The notes under the pieces were generated by a model. That model did no database searches, was not told the DNA's origin, and saw nothing but the letters and a program-made list of their open reading frames with translations. Positions 49,308 through 59,040 of a DNA stretch of 64,000 nt are shown here, in pieces (the first letter of the stretch is position 1; each line of letters opens with the position of its first letter). Position numbers and translations under genes: made by a program. Origin of the DNA: Chitinispirillaceae bacterium (lineage in GTDB: Bacteria > Fibrobacterota > Chitinivibrionia > Chitinivibrionales > Chitinispirillaceae); the NCBI GenBank assembly GCA_016929415.1, contig JAFGIW010000157.1:62001-126000 (forward strand). Reading direction: 5' to 3'.

Positions 49308-50159
49308 ATGGAACGTATAGAATTTTATACCGATTATCGCAAATTTCTAAAGGATTTTTATTCTGAGCAGAAAAAACACCACTCCTTCTTTTCTTACCGT
49401 TATTTTTGCCAGAAGGCGGGCATCACTTCCCCTGCGTTATATACAGAGGTAGTAAGCGGTCAGCGGAACCTGACGGGACGGACGATTGAGTCGTTCATCA
49501 AAGGCATGGGGCTTTCGGAGAGTGACGCCGCCTACTTTCGCACCCTGGTTCATTTCAACCAGACGGAGAATGAACAGGAAAAGGTGCAGGCACTCGAACG
49601 CCTGAGGGGATTACGGCGCAAAGTCAAACAGGATATCGTCCCGCTTGATTTATATGAATATTTCTCGACCTGGTACTATCCGGTCATCCGGGAGCTTGCC
49701 TGTCTGCTGGACTGGAAAGGCGATTATCGTCTGCTGGCGCGGGCGCTCATTCCCCAAATCAAGAAATCGGAAGCGGAGCGGGCGGTTAAATTCCTCCTTG
49801 AAAAGGGTTTTCTGAAGATTGATGATAAGGGCCGCTGCCTTCAGACCAATCCGGCCCTTTCAACGGGAAGCGAAGTTTCTTCCCTCGCCATTCGGGCATT
49901 CAATGAGATCATGGCAAAGCGCGGAGTCGAGGCGATCCGGCAGTTCCCGCCGTCCGAACGGGATATCCGAACGGTTATCGCGGGTGTCTCGGCCCACAGC
50001 TATGCTTTGATCAAAGAGGAAATACGGGAGTTTATTTCCCGGGTGGTGCGGCTTGTCGACGATGATAAGTCTTCCGACAGGGTATACAGCCTCAATCTGC
50101 AGCTTTTCCCACTCAGTCAATCCAGTGAAAAGGGAGTTGAGTCTCATGAAGACACATGA
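49308..50159 (+). CDS. TIGR02147 (DUF4423)-like regulator
   Basis: FYTDYRKFLKDFYSEQKKHHSFFSYRYFCQKAGITSPALYTEVVSGQRNLTGRTIESFIKGMGL. Confidence 0.8.
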   Translation: MERIEFYTDYRKFLKDFYSEQKKHHSFFSYRYFCQKAGITSPALYTEVVSGQRNLTGRTIESFIKGMGLSESDAAYFRTLVHFNQTENEQEKVQALERLRGLRRKVKQDIVPLDLYEYFSTWYYPVIRELACLLDWKGDYRLLARALIPQIKKSEAERAVKFLLEKGFLKIDDKGRCLQTNPALSTGSEVSSLAIRAFNEIMAKRGVEAIRQFPPSERDIRTVIAGVSAHSYALIKEEIREFISRVVRLVDDDKSSDRVYSLNLQLFPLSQSSEKGVESHEDT

Positions 50160-53100
50160 TACCATATTTCGGGCTTTGCTGGCCGTCGTACCGCTGCTCT
50201 CCCTTCTCTGCACGGGCGGCAGTACGGAAATCGGAAATGCACGGGCAATGGTCACGGGATCGATTACCGATAACGGCAGGGAGGTGGATAGTGCTCAGGT
50301 GCAGCTTGTTGCCGAAGACTACATTCCCGGCAAGGCGGCCGCCGGCAAGGTTTTTTCGACGCTCACCGGTTGTCATGGAAATTACCGGTTTGAAAATGTG
50401 CCGTTGGGAACCTATTACCTCAATGCGAAGGGCTATGGGAAAATGCTGTTACGCGGTCCGATCGAGATTGAAAGGTCGGAAGAGGATCTAGCGACCGATG
50501 CGCTTAAAGAAACTTCACGTCTGACAATGGGCATCCCCGCCAACAGTACGGTCAATGTCGTCTTTCTTCAGGGAACAACACTGTCGTGGAGCATCGAGTC
50601 GGATACGGCAATCCTTGATTCGGTACCTCCGGGGGCAATAACGGTGGTTGCATTCACGCAAAGCGGCGCTGTTCCGGAGCACCTGACCCCGGAAAACTCC
50701 CTACAGATCAAGGTTGACCTCCAACCTGCCGAGGCCGCTGTTGCAGCACTGGATAATGCGCCGCCGCGGATTCTTTCAACGGCAGCGGATCTCGATCAGG
50801 TGGTTCGGCGCATTGACACCGTCAATATTTTTACCGTTCGCGCGACCGATCCTGAAGGTGCCGCACTTCACTTCAGCCTTGTTTCCGGTCCGGCGGGAAT
50901 GTCGATCGACAGCAGTAACGGTGTCGTCAGGTGGACGGCGGGGAACTCTCTACCGGGAGGTGTCTATACGGCGGAGGTGCGTGTATCGGATGAAAATGGG
51001 GCTTCACGCACGGTGCAGGTGACGGTTAGGGTGGTGGAGAGGACCTTTCAGATTTCTTTAGCTTCAAGCGGCAGTTTCGAAACGGGAACGACCGGCAGAC
51101 CGTATCTCTTTCAGGTCAGCGCACCATTTCCGGATACGGTTAACGCCTACCGGTTTTCCTGGGGGGACGGTGACACGACCGGATGGCAGGCGGCGTCCGA
51201 AGCGGTCCATAGCTGGAAATCGCCGGGTTCCTTTGCCGTGCGGTTCCAGATGCAACTGGAAACCGACGCTTCCATCTCTTCGTGGTCGGAACCGTTGACC
51301 ATGGTGATAGCACACTCCAAGGACACCATACCGCCGGTGCTGACACTGCTCGGGCCGGATACGATTTGTATTCTTGACAGTATCTCAAATGATGTGATGG
51401 TACGTCTCTTTCGGGAAACGGGGTATATCGCTATTGACGACCAGGACGGTGATATTACCGAAAGGGTTAGTGTATCGATTGAAAAGGGTTGGAATTCAAT
51501 TACGGTGCATTATTCCGTGCAGGATGCATCGGGTAATATAGGGAGATATTTCCGTCGTATTGATATTTTTACACACAGTTTTTCAGACGTCAGCATCGAT
51601 TTAGCTCTACCCGATTCAATTATTCAGATTCCTGTTTCCACCGGGAGATGGGTGGAGCCTGGTTTTACGGCAACGGATTTGAGAATCGGCGATGTGACCT
51701 CCGACGTGGTGGTCGATTCTTCAGATCTTATTAAGAATCTTAACAATAACATGCCGGGTATTTATTATGTAATGTACACATTGTCATTTAGTGAAGCGGA
51801 GAATGTGGCGATTCAGCGTATCCGCACCGTGCAGGTCGTCGGCGACTCTGCCGACATCATCCCTCCCGTCATTACTCTCAACGGCCCGGTCATGATATAT
51901 TATCTCGATACGTTGTCGATCGATATCATTGCACGAACTTTCAGAGAACCCGGCTACACTGCCGCTGACGACCGCGACGGGGATATCACCTCAAAAGTGA
52001 TGGCACAACTGGATACTTTACCCCCTGCGAATCATGTCCCATCTATTGCATATACGGTTTCCGATAACGCAGGAAACGCGGCGGATACGGTTTTCAGATG
52101 GTTTTTTAAGGCGGGCGAATCGAACAGTACCGGCATGATAATTGATCTGGCGGAATCGGATACTCTTATCCGAATACCCGTATCCAGTGGAAAATGGATA
52201 GAGCCCGGTTATACCGCTTCAGACTCCTCAGAAGGAGACGTTACGTCAAAAGTCGTCGTCGATTCATCCGATCTGGTTGCGAACCTGAAAAACCCGGGAG
52301 TGTATTATGTTGTTTATTCGGTTCGTAAAGGTGAGGCCATGGAACTGCGGAAAATACGGGCCGTTGAGGTATTCCAGGACGCCATCGTTGAATCTGTACC
52401 GCCCGTTATTACGCTTATGGGGCCCAATCCCGACACGGTGCTGGTCGGGAGCGATACAGGGTACTTTGATCCGGGAGCGACGGCGATTGACAATAAAGAC
52501 GGCGATATCACTGACCGGATCGTCGTTACGGGGTATGTCAAGATGTGGATCGTTGGAAAATACGAACTCAGGTATTTCGTGACGGACATCGATTCCAATC
52601 CGACCACGGCTACCCGGACTGTCTATGTGGTGGATTCTGCGTCCATCGGCAGCGCTCCCGTCATCATCCTGCTCGGCGACAATCCCGATACGGTGTCGCT
52701 CTGGATGAGTCCGGACGATACGGTATATCATGATCCCGGTGTGACGGCGTACGACGCTCAGGACGGCGACCTTTCTTCGCAGCTTGTCGTCACCGGCAGT
52801 GTGAATGTGAATTTTCCCGGTGAATACACGCTGACCTATTTCGTACGGGACGCGGATTCAAACGAAACGACCGCGACACGCACCGTGCTGGTGTCGACCT
52901 GGACGAACGATCCCGATATGCTTATAAAATATCAGGTCCCTGTCGATACACCGATGCCGACCTACGGTCCGATGTTCTTTTACTCATTTAGTGTAGATGG
53001 TGAGGGTCCGGACCTCTCCACCCTTACTAGTATGGAACTTTGGTGGCCTGAATCTACATCGGATACAATCCTGCATTTTCATGTCAACGGTGATTTAAGT

Positions 53101-53310
53101 ACGCCTACCAATGATAATCCTATTGCGGCACATACGTTTAACACGAATGAACCTGCGATGCTGGTGCGGGATTCTAAAATTCCCGGGATGGACGGACCCT
53201 ACTATGTGCGTGCGGAGGGAACCACCATGTACTGGGTTGCTTTTTCGGGTAAATATGCTATCACATGGAAAGATGGGACCACCGAATTTCCGGATTGGAC
53301 TTCACCATGA
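50146..53310 (+). CDS. lipoprotein with carboxypeptidase-regulatory-like domain, cadherin-like and several DUF5011/HYR-like Ig domains
   Basis: Start MKTHDTIFRALLAVVPLLSLLCTGGSTEIGNAR (lipobox); repeated PVITLMGPNPDTVLVGSDTGYFDPGATAIDNKDGDITDRIVVTG units. Confidence 0.85.
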   Translation: MKTHDTIFRALLAVVPLLSLLCTGGSTEIGNARAMVTGSITDNGREVDSAQVQLVAEDYIPGKAAAGKVFSTLTGCHGNYRFENVPLGTYYLNAKGYGKMLLRGPIEIERSEEDLATDALKETSRLTMGIPANSTVNVVFLQGTTLSWSIESDTAILDSVPPGAITVVAFTQSGAVPEHLTPENSLQIKVDLQPAEAAVAALDNAPPRILSTAADLDQVVRRIDTVNIFTVRATDPEGAALHFSLVSGPAGMSIDSSNGVVRWTAGNSLPGGVYTAEVRVSDENGASRTVQVTVRVVERTFQISLASSGSFETGTTGRPYLFQVSAPFPDTVNAYRFSWGDGDTTGWQAASEAVHSWKSPGSFAVRFQMQLETDASISSWSEPLTMVIAHSKDTIPPVLTLLGPDTICILDSISNDVMVRLFRETGYIAIDDQDGDITERVSVSIEKGWNSITVHYSVQDASGNIGRYFRRIDIFTHSFSDVSIDLALPDSIIQIPVSTGRWVEPGFTATDLRIGDVTSDVVVDSSDLIKNLNNNMPGIYYVMYTLSFSEAENVAIQRIRTVQVVGDSADIIPPVITLNGPVMIYYLDTLSIDIIARTFREPGYTAADDRDGDITSKVMAQLDTLPPANHVPSIAYTVSDNAGNAADTVFRWFFKAGESNSTGMIIDLAESDTLIRIPVSSGKWIEPGYTASDSSEGDVTSKVVVDSSDLVANLKNPGVYYVVYSVRKGEAMELRKIRAVEVFQDAIVESVPPVITLMGPNPDTVLVGSDTGYFDPGATAIDNKDGDITDRIVVTGYVKMWIVGKYELRYFVTDIDSNPTTATRTVYVVDSASIGSAPVIILLGDNPDTVSLWMSPDDTVYHDPGVTAYDAQDGDLSSQLVVTGSVNVNFPGEYTLTYFVRDADSNETTATRTVLVSTWTNDPDMLIKYQVPVDTPMPTYGPMFFYSFSVDGEGPDLSTLTSMELWWPESTSDTILHFHVNGDLSTPTNDNPIAAHTFNTNEPAMLVRDSKIPGMDGPYYVRAEGTTMYWVAFSGKYAITWKDGTTEFPDWTSP

Positions 53311-53515
53311 TGGTTGCGTCAATTCAATTTCATATAAAATGCAGTCTCTTGTATCGTTACCTTGTCATCTGCCGCTATCGCAAGGCGTCTTTCTTTTCAT
53401 CCAAAAAGCTGGGACAAGGGTATCAGATCCGCTCGCGACGGACTGAAGCGGGTAGCGAACGACGCGGCTGAGGCCGCGCCGTTCCCTGCATTTTTTCCAT
53501 TACACCGCCGCATCA

Positions 53516-55039
53516 TCACAGTATCCCCATCTCCACCGCGATCGCCCGCAGCTCGTCGTTGTCGCGGTGAAGCTGCAGGGCTCTTCGCACCGGTTCGATC
53601 AGTTGGTCGACGGCATTCGCCGCTTTCGCCGCTTCGTACCAGTTCACGATGATATCGACGTTATCTTGGCCGATACGGTTTGCCGCGGCGAACAGGTTGC
53701 AGGCTTCATCATAATTCTTTTTGTAAAATGCAGCGATGGCCAGTCCTTCGTAGGCAAGGCTGTTTCCGTCATACCGGAGCAAAATCTTCTGGAATGCATC
53801 CATGGCGTCGTCGTAGGCGCCAACCTGCAGGAGCGACACCGCCCGGTCGATCTGCGCGCTGCGTTCAAGCGCCGCCTTTTCCCCGTTTTCCGCCGGAGAG
53901 AGACGGCCCAGCAGTGCGCGGAAGCGCTGCTCCGCAACGGCTGCGGCGTTTTCCCAGGTGTGAACGGAGCGGATGGTTACTCCCGCTTTCCGGCCGCGTC
54001 GCCGCGCTTTCTCCTTATTGTCAAAAACATAGCGCAGTACCGAGCGGAGATGGCCGGTATCGGGGACGAGCCAGAAGGGATAATCGACGGTAACGAGGTC
54101 GCTGACCTGTTTCGATTTCATGGCTTCGAGCGAGCACTTGACGAAATAACCGCCCTCCGGCTCGACAAAGTCCAGGCATGCGCCGCCGCCGGTGACGATG
54201 ACCGGCAGACCGCATGCCATCGCTTCCGCAATGGGAAGCCCGTATCCTTCGGCGCGGTAGGGGTGGACGTAGCAGTCGCATGACGTATACAGGCCGGGGA
54301 GTTGTTCGTGGGGGATGCAGTCTGATGTGTAGACCATCCGGGCGATATCATCGCGCGCGGCAAGCTCGCGCACCTTCGCCGACATCCCTTTCCCGTAAAC
54401 ATTGGAGTCTTTAATGACAAGACAGACGGGTTCATCCGCCTTGAATTCGCTTAAATAGGCATTGATAAGAAGGTCGGTGCCTTTACGGGTAGTGACGCCG
54501 CCGTTGAACAGAAAACGATACCGGTCGCCGGATGCCTGCCGCACCCAGGGCGCGGGCGGGGCGTCGGGGTTGAAACAGAGCGGGTCGATGCCGTTGGGGA
54601 CGACTTTTACCTTGTCGGCGGGGATGCCCGACCGCTCATAGCAGACTTTGAGGAAACGGCTGTAGACCCATACCTCATCCACCGTTTCGGCAATTGCCTT
54701 GCACCAGGTAACCGGCAGGCTTCCATATTCCCATGGCTGCATGAGGATGAATTTTCCCGATGGCGGCCTGCTGAAATCGGGCGGCCAGCGGTGGCGGATG
54801 TGGATATCCGCGTCGCGATGCGGTTCGCGGAGCAGGGCGGTTAACGGCAGATATTTTGATGCAGCATCGGGAGTGAACAGATCAGGTTCATAGGCGATAT
54901 GCCGTAGCGCAAGGTGCGGGAATTTGATCAGCTCGGTCATCAGTTCGCGGTTCACCATGCCGAGGCTGTGGTGGACGAAAAGCGAACCTTCCCAGTTGAT
55001 TTTAATGATGCCGTCATCGGGAAGTTGTTGAGCGCACAT
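53516..55039 (-). CDS. glycosyltransferase family 4-like protein with C-terminal TPR
   Basis: RFLFNGGVTTRKGTDLLINAY, CIPHEQLPGLYTSCDCYVHPYRAEGYGLPIAEAMACGLPVIVTGGGACLDFV; C-terminal TPR-like helices. Confidence 0.88.
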   Translation of the reverse strand: MCAQQLPDDGIIKINWEGSLFVHHSLGMVNRELMTELIKFPHLALRHIAYEPDLFTPDAASKYLPLTALLREPHRDADIHIRHRWPPDFSRPPSGKFILMQPWEYGSLPVTWCKAIAETVDEVWVYSRFLKVCYERSGIPADKVKVVPNGIDPLCFNPDAPPAPWVRQASGDRYRFLFNGGVTTRKGTDLLINAYLSEFKADEPVCLVIKDSNVYGKGMSAKVRELAARDDIARMVYTSDCIPHEQLPGLYTSCDCYVHPYRAEGYGLPIAEAMACGLPVIVTGGGACLDFVEPEGGYFVKCSLEAMKSKQVSDLVTVDYPFWLVPDTGHLRSVLRYVFDNKEKARRRGRKAGVTIRSVHTWENAAAVAEQRFRALLGRLSPAENGEKAALERSAQIDRAVSLLQVGAYDDAMDAFQKILLRYDGNSLAYEGLAIAAFYKKNYDEACNLFAAANRIGQDNVDIIVNWYEAAKAANAVDQLIEPVRRALQLHRDNDELRAIAVEMGIL

Positions 55040-55086
55040 GGTATATAAAATATATCAGGTACGACGGCGTAACGGTTCTCTGGGGA

Positions 55087-55450
55087 TTATCGGGAGTGAA
55101 TGGGGCGGATCAGTATCATCGCTCCCGGCGAGACCCTAGTTACCATCCGCCCTGACAGAATGAAGCAGCCGGAAGCGTTGCCTGAACGGCCAATACTATA
55201 AACAGCAAGAAAGGCATCCTCGGCCGGGTGCCTGTGCGGGGTACGGTCGATCGAAACACCGCCGGTGGAAGAGGGCGGACGGACATAGCAGTATAACCGG
55301 CAATCGGCTTGAGGCCATACCTGAGGCATCAATAATGGCATTACTGGAGACGCGGCCGTAATCAATACAGACGGCAAACTGTCCGTATGCCGCAGTGATT
55401 GTTCCGATGCAGAGATGCATCGAGAGAATGTGCTGCAACCGTTGTTTCAT
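55087..55450 (-). pseudogene. internally deleted, frameshifted tandem copy of the 55462-56535 gene
   Basis: N-part YGQFAVCIDYGRVSSNAIIDASGMASSRL matches YGSAKFGVLVDSGIVTVPALVDASAMASSKL; C-part in another frame ADCRLYCYVRPPSSTGGVS...ASGCFILSGRMVTRVSPGAMILIR matches VDCRLYHYLRTTVSAGGSA...TTDCFDLSGRIVTTTGPMMKLLVR. Confidence 0.85.
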
Positions 55451-55461
55451 GGGCTGTTGCA

Positions 55462-56535
55462 TCAGGGAAACGCGGTTCCGTCGCGGCGGGGTGTGCGGCG
55501 GACCAGGAGTTTCATCATAGGGCCGGTTGTCGTTACGATCCTGCCCGACAGGTCGAAGCAATCGGTCGTCGTACGGGGGCGGTTGTCGTTGATGCTCAGC
55601 ACGGCCCCCACCTCGCTTTGGCGAACGCTATAGGTTTTTCCGCCTTGCGCCGAGCCGCCGGCGGAGACCGTGGTGCGCAGATAATGGTAGAGCCGGCAGT
55701 CGACGCTGTCCCGCTCTTCACTCACCGTGAAATAGGCGTCGGCGTTTCTGCTCCAGCAGAGCGCCTCGCCGCACGGTTCCATCCGATAGGTTGCCCTGGC
55801 CGGGGCGCGCTTCATGGCATCGGCGAAACTTTCTCCGGTCGCGCGTTTCCAGTAGTAAATTCGTACGTAGTCTTTGATGAGAATCTCATCGCCCGACGGG
55901 GATATGTCGGCGGCGGTGATGTTTTTAAACGGGAGTGAATCGAGGAGTTCGAGCGTGTCGATGGATGAGGTCGGCTGCGGATAGGTGGCGCGGTAGACCT
56001 TCCCGTTCTGTTCCTTTGAGATGACGTAGTAATCCCGCGTCAACGGATCGAGAAACATCGCCTCGGCGTTCCTGATTTTATCGGGACAGACGTAGTCGAG
56101 CCGGTCGATCGTTTTGATCGTATCGACGACGCTATCACCCCTGTACATGGCGAGCGGTTCCTCGAAACGGTAGACGGACTTGGTCACCCATTGCGTGTCG
56201 TTGTCGCCGATGTCGCCGACGTAGAGATAGGTTTTTGCCGGGTCGGGTCCGGGACCGGATGCCATGTCTTCCCAGTTACGCTGCCATTTCGTTTTGAGAT
56301 AATAGGCGGCGACAAGTTTACCTTGGCTGTCCAATGCATAAATTTTATTGTTGTCGCTGTGGCCGTTGCACGCCCAGACAATGCCGTCCTGCAGTTTGCT
56401 CGACGCCATGGCGGAAGCGTCAACGAGTGCCGGTACGGTGACGATTCCGGAATCGACCAATACGCCGAATTTTGCGGAGCCGTAAGTCAGTACGGAAAAA
56501 AGAAGAATGATAAAGAAAACCCTCGCCTTTTTCAT
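55462..56535 (-). CDS. secreted propeller-like protein with C-terminal sorting-type tail
   Basis: Signal peptide, VDASAMASSKLQDGIVWACNGHSDNNKIYALDSQGKLVA, C-terminal CFDLSGRIVTTTGPMMKLLVRR. Confidence 0.75.
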   Translation of the reverse strand: MKKARVFFIILLFSVLTYGSAKFGVLVDSGIVTVPALVDASAMASSKLQDGIVWACNGHSDNNKIYALDSQGKLVAAYYLKTKWQRNWEDMASGPGPDPAKTYLYVGDIGDNDTQWVTKSVYRFEEPLAMYRGDSVVDTIKTIDRLDYVCPDKIRNAEAMFLDPLTRDYYVISKEQNGKVYRATYPQPTSSIDTLELLDSLPFKNITAADISPSGDEILIKDYVRIYYWKRATGESFADAMKRAPARATYRMEPCGEALCWSRNADAYFTVSEERDSVDCRLYHYLRTTVSAGGSAQGGKTYSVRQSEVGAVLSINDNRPRTTTDCFDLSGRIVTTTGPMMKLLVRRTPRRDGTAFP

Positions 56536-56700
56536 GCTGCCCTTCAGTCAAATCCCCTTACTAATAAATATAGGGTACTTCATCAAACCGTGCAATGCAT
56601 TGTTACTCGACATGTATTCATTTGTACCCATTCGCAGGGAATGCCGCTTTGGGGGGCGTAAAAACAACAGGCTGTGAAGGAAGCGGTGTATCGTACTTAT

Positions 56701-57119
56701 CGTACTGTCGACGAGACGTTATACATACGTCGCAATGCGCGCCGCCGACATTTACGTACTTTTCCGCAATCCCCAGTTGCGGTAGGCTATTACCGCCAGC
56801 CATTTACACTGATTGAGGATCCTGGCAATCCGCCCGATTCGTTGCCGCAGCGGCGAAAGTTTTCCGTCGACGGTTGGAATGGCTGCCGTATGGGGCGCAG
56901 GATCGATTCCCGATTCGGCAAGGAGCATGCCCGCAATGTGGATGGTATCGCATCTTCGATTTCGAGGATCCGGATGCCGGAAAGGGGGTCGGTGGGGGTA
57001 AGAGGGGGAGACAAAGGGTGTCCTTTCGGTTGATATGCTGTTCGGAGGTTGCTGGAATGAACCTGTATTGTTCGCGGCATCAATTGTACAAAATAATGCA
57101 TCAAATGCGGGAGGCTCAA
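56701..57119 (-). pseudogene. possible frameshifted coding remnant of unknown family
   Basis: LTPTDPLSGIRILEIEDA in one frame continues as DTIHIAGMLLAESGIDPAPHTAAIPTVDGKLSPLRQRIGRIARILNQCKWLAVIAYRNWGLRKST* in another. Confidence 0.3.
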
Positions 57120-57141
57120 GTTGCGGACATGCCGCAGATAC

Positions 57142-58869
57142 TTATCGGGTGGTGAGCACTCTGCCGCTTGTGGCCACTCCCTCGTCGTTGCATTTCACGA
57201 GAAGTATTCTGTTACCGCACATTACTTCCGGCGGCATTTCCACCAAAGCACCCTGTGCGGTGAAACGCATAACGGTTCGTCCGGTCGGTTCGTAGAGCTC
57301 GAGCCGCACCTTCCTGCCCGCAAACTCACGCGGCAGCCGGAGCATCGTTCCCGAAATTTCGAAGACGCCTTGTACGCCTTGTGGTGCGACGCGCTTTCCC
57401 GCGGGGGGCAAAGAGGGCGCAGCTTCGACAACAGGGGTTGGCGCGAAAGCGTTCCTGAAGAGTCCCAACGTGTGGATCGCCGGACATCCCTTGCCTCCGG
57501 TGATGCGCAGACGTACCCGGGTGGCGGTAATTGCGTCTAACCTGAGCAGCCGTTTGTAACCGATGCTCTGTTTATTTGCGGAAACGCTGTTCCATTTTCC
57601 GTTATAGTATGCGTCAAAAGACCACCGGGTGATTCGGTGGCCGAGTTCGATCCTTTCCTGTATCATTGCGCAATCGAAGGTCGCGGGTGATCCGAGGTCG
57701 AACAGCAGCGTATCGGTTGAATAGCCGTCTGATGCGGCGTAGTACGTGCTTTCGCTCGAGTCGATCATATTCGACGGATCGAACGATTCTCCCCTCCCAT
57801 GCAGCGCGGTGACCGTCGCCCCGGCCGCCAGGTTGGCGGCAAACGTGCCCCGTATCCATCCTCCCAGGCTGTCGAGGCGGGTGGAATCAATCGCGTGGAT
57901 ACGCCCGCGCGTGTCGGGCGGCAGATTAAGCAGAAGCACGCAGTTACGGCCGACCGAACCGAAATAGATCGTGTTCCAGAGGGTTGCGACTGTTTTAACC
58001 TGGGAATTTTCCGCAGCGTGAAAATACCAGCCCGGCCGTATCGACACATCGCACTCCGCCGGTACGAACGAGGTGCCGTTTGCCTGACCGGTTGGAAGGG
58101 TCGTCAGGTTCTCCTCATCGATCACGCTGCGGTCGATGGTCGACCAGCACGGATCTCCCGCTACGCCGTCCTCGTTGCCGATCCAGCGACCGTCAACATA
58201 GGGCGATGCTTTCTTAGCGCCAAAGATAAAGCAATCGGGTTGGATCGCCTTGATCGTGTCGGCCCATCGTTTGAAATCGAATGCCATCTGGTCCCCGGCG
58301 CCGTCCCACCAGATCTCATGTATCGGGCCGTAACCGGTAAGGAGTTCCTTAAGCTGGTTGGCGTAAAAAGTGTTGTAGGCCGTTGTTCCATAGGAGGACT
58401 CATGCCGGTCCCACGGCGAGAGATAGAGCCCGGCCTTGACGCCGTATTTTTTACAGGCGTCGGTAAACTCCCCGACCACGTCTCCCGCGCCGTTTTTCCA
58501 CGGGCTTGCGGCGATGTCGTAACCGGTATGCTCGCTCGGCCAGAGGCAGAACCCGTCGTGGTGCTTTACGGTAAGAATCGCGCAGGCAAACCCGGCGTTT
58601 TTCACGGTCCTGATCCATTGTTCGCAATCGAGCGCTGTTGGGTTGAACTGTGACGGTTTATCGGTCCCGTCGCCCCACTCGTTACCGGTAAAGGTGTTCA
58701 TATTGAAATGGAGGAACACCGTGACTTCACGATGATACCACTCGATCTGTTTTGCATTGGGCACAGGGCCGAGGGGAGAGGGGGGCTGACCCGACGAACG
58801 TATCGGTATCGGAATAAGAAGAATCGCCATGAAAAGTTTTTTACAGGCATTGCAGAGATTCATGCTCAT
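57142..58869 (-). CDS. alpha-L-fucosidase (GH29) with C-terminal F5/8-type region and sorting-type tail
   Basis: EWYHREVTVFLHFNMNTFTGNEWGDG, TVKHHDGFCLWPSEHTGYDIAASPWKNGAGDVVGEFTDACKKYGVKAGLYLSPWDRHE. Confidence 0.92.
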   Translation of the reverse strand: MSMNLCNACKKLFMAILLIPIPIRSSGQPPSPLGPVPNAKQIEWYHREVTVFLHFNMNTFTGNEWGDGTDKPSQFNPTALDCEQWIRTVKNAGFACAILTVKHHDGFCLWPSEHTGYDIAASPWKNGAGDVVGEFTDACKKYGVKAGLYLSPWDRHESSYGTTAYNTFYANQLKELLTGYGPIHEIWWDGAGDQMAFDFKRWADTIKAIQPDCFIFGAKKASPYVDGRWIGNEDGVAGDPCWSTIDRSVIDEENLTTLPTGQANGTSFVPAECDVSIRPGWYFHAAENSQVKTVATLWNTIYFGSVGRNCVLLLNLPPDTRGRIHAIDSTRLDSLGGWIRGTFAANLAAGATVTALHGRGESFDPSNMIDSSESTYYAASDGYSTDTLLFDLGSPATFDCAMIQERIELGHRITRWSFDAYYNGKWNSVSANKQSIGYKRLLRLDAITATRVRLRITGGKGCPAIHTLGLFRNAFAPTPVVEAAPSLPPAGKRVAPQGVQGVFEISGTMLRLPREFAGRKVRLELYEPTGRTVMRFTAQGALVEMPPEVMCGNRILLVKCNDEGVATSGRVLTTR

Positions 58870-59040
58870 AATATACCAAAAGCGAGGAGGGAGGGCTGAT
58901 TTTGTGCTTTTGGCAGGCAGGCTGGGTGGATCTTACGGTATCCGGGACCGCTTCCCGCAGCCTGGCCCCGGATAGAAATCAGTTGTGCCGCTCCCATGTT
59001 TATAATATTTTGAAAGCGACCCTCATCCGGAGACGGTACC

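Noticed and set aside
50053-50145. Upstream start of the DUF5011 lipoprotein ORF
   Set aside because: The extra 31 residues lie inside the regulator gene, and the lipoprotein signal begins at 50146.
57799-58653. 284-aa plus-strand ORF inside the fucosidase gene
   Set aside because: Antisense shadow of clear GH29 coding sequence.
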